NCBI RefSeq assembly: GCF_016757755.1
Contig: NZ_CP068437.1
Span: 2,914,001 to 2,978,000 of the forward strand
DNA length: 64,000 nucleotides
Direction: 5' to 3'
Source: Shewanella sp. KX20019
Lineage (GTDB): Bacteria > Pseudomonadota > Gammaproteobacteria > Enterobacterales > Shewanellaceae
Part shown: one piece after another, positions 63,946 to 64,000 of the stretch
Numbering within the stretch: the stretch's first letter is position 1
Layout of the letters: each line of letters begins with the position of its first letter
Translations under genes and position numbers: made by a program
Notes under the pieces: generated by a model
Told to the model about the DNA's origin: nothing
What the model saw: only the letters and a program-made list of their open reading frames with translations
Database searches by the model: none

Positions 63946-64000
63946 CAATCATTCTCCAGTGCAAATGAACTCTCTGTTCCATCTGCCATAAGTTGTTCTA
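63945..64000 (-). CDS. 3' end of an unidentified gene (cut by window edge)
   Basis: A minus-strand frame open from the window edge ends ...EQLMADGTESSFALEND with TGA at 63947-63945, sharing bases with the rlmA ATG. The overlap suggests coupling to rlmA. Only 17 residues visible, not enough to name it; it could also be chance. Confidence 0.35.
   Translation of the reverse strand, partial: EQLMADGTESSFALEND

Noticed and set aside
1..64000. Defence island, prophage, CRISPR array or integron
   Set aside because: No direct-repeat arrays, transposases, integrases, recombinases or toxin-antitoxin pairs were recognised; the content is housekeeping and envelope genes.

Overview
The window reads as a contiguous piece of chromosome from a marine gammaproteobacterium of the Shewanella type. 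Grounds for this: the E. coli-like histidine operon with a His-rich leader, the long (about 370 residue) PurC, the pheS-pheT-ihfA block, the YdbH/YnbE/YdbL set, a DUF3802-like protein, many secreted or lipoprotein peptidases and two chemotaxis receptors. No rRNA, tRNA, CRISPR array, prophage or insertion sequence was seen. Genes are densely packed on both strands and most transcription units end in clear intrinsic terminators.

Layout. 0-3.4 kb (minus): 3' part of an M50-like membrane peptidase, an overlapping small protein, tsaB, and a secreted M20 dipeptidase. 3.6-8.2 kb (plus): lipoprotein M3 oligopeptidase and lipoprotein CpdB-type nucleotidase. 8.3-13.1 kb: small unknowns, a DUF938 methyltransferase, the yjjG phosphatase and a Cache chemotaxis receptor. 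13.9-19.9 kb: a large lipoprotein with an HExxH motif, an acyl-CoA dehydrogenase, a sugar-phosphate mutarotase and a small membrane protein, with a hairpin repeat that recurs in degenerate form near 9.57 kb. 20.3-24.2 kb: ydbH-ynbE-ydbL (AsmA-like envelope lipid transport). 24.3-30.8 kb: AI-2E-type permease coupled to a K+ channel-like protein, a secreted HExxH protein overlapping a DMT exporter, and a YoaA/DinG helicase.

31.1-38.9 kb: the complete his operon (hisL leader, attenuator, hisG D C B H A F IE), with a perfect 8-bp inverted repeat in the putative promoter spacer. 39.0-41.1 kb: a periplasmic binding-protein-like gene and purC. 41.2-46.1 kb (minus): pheS-pheT-ihfA, preceded by a candidate Phe-rich leader peptide, then an LpxM-like acyltransferase. 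46.3-50.6 kb: a chemotaxis receptor and a Cache/PAS/ATPase sensor that seems to lack the phospho-acceptor histidine. 50.7-54.0 kb (minus): a tandem-duplicated retropepsin-like protein, a small membrane protein, a DUF3802-like protein, YceI and pdxH. 54.1-58.0 kb (minus): a polyamine cluster speA, eukaryote-type S-adenosylmethionine decarboxylase, speB. 58.5-64 kb: CvfB-like S1 protein, YceH, a two-gene ABC transporter, a cold-shock protein and rlmA.

The strongest leads for something under-described are the double-DTGA retropepsin-like protein, the eukaryote-type AdoMetDC inside a bacterial speA/speB cluster, the two unassigned HExxH envelope proteins, the histidine-less sensor kinase, and the regulatory regions of his and pheST. 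I did not find a convincing new multi-gene defence or mobile system.
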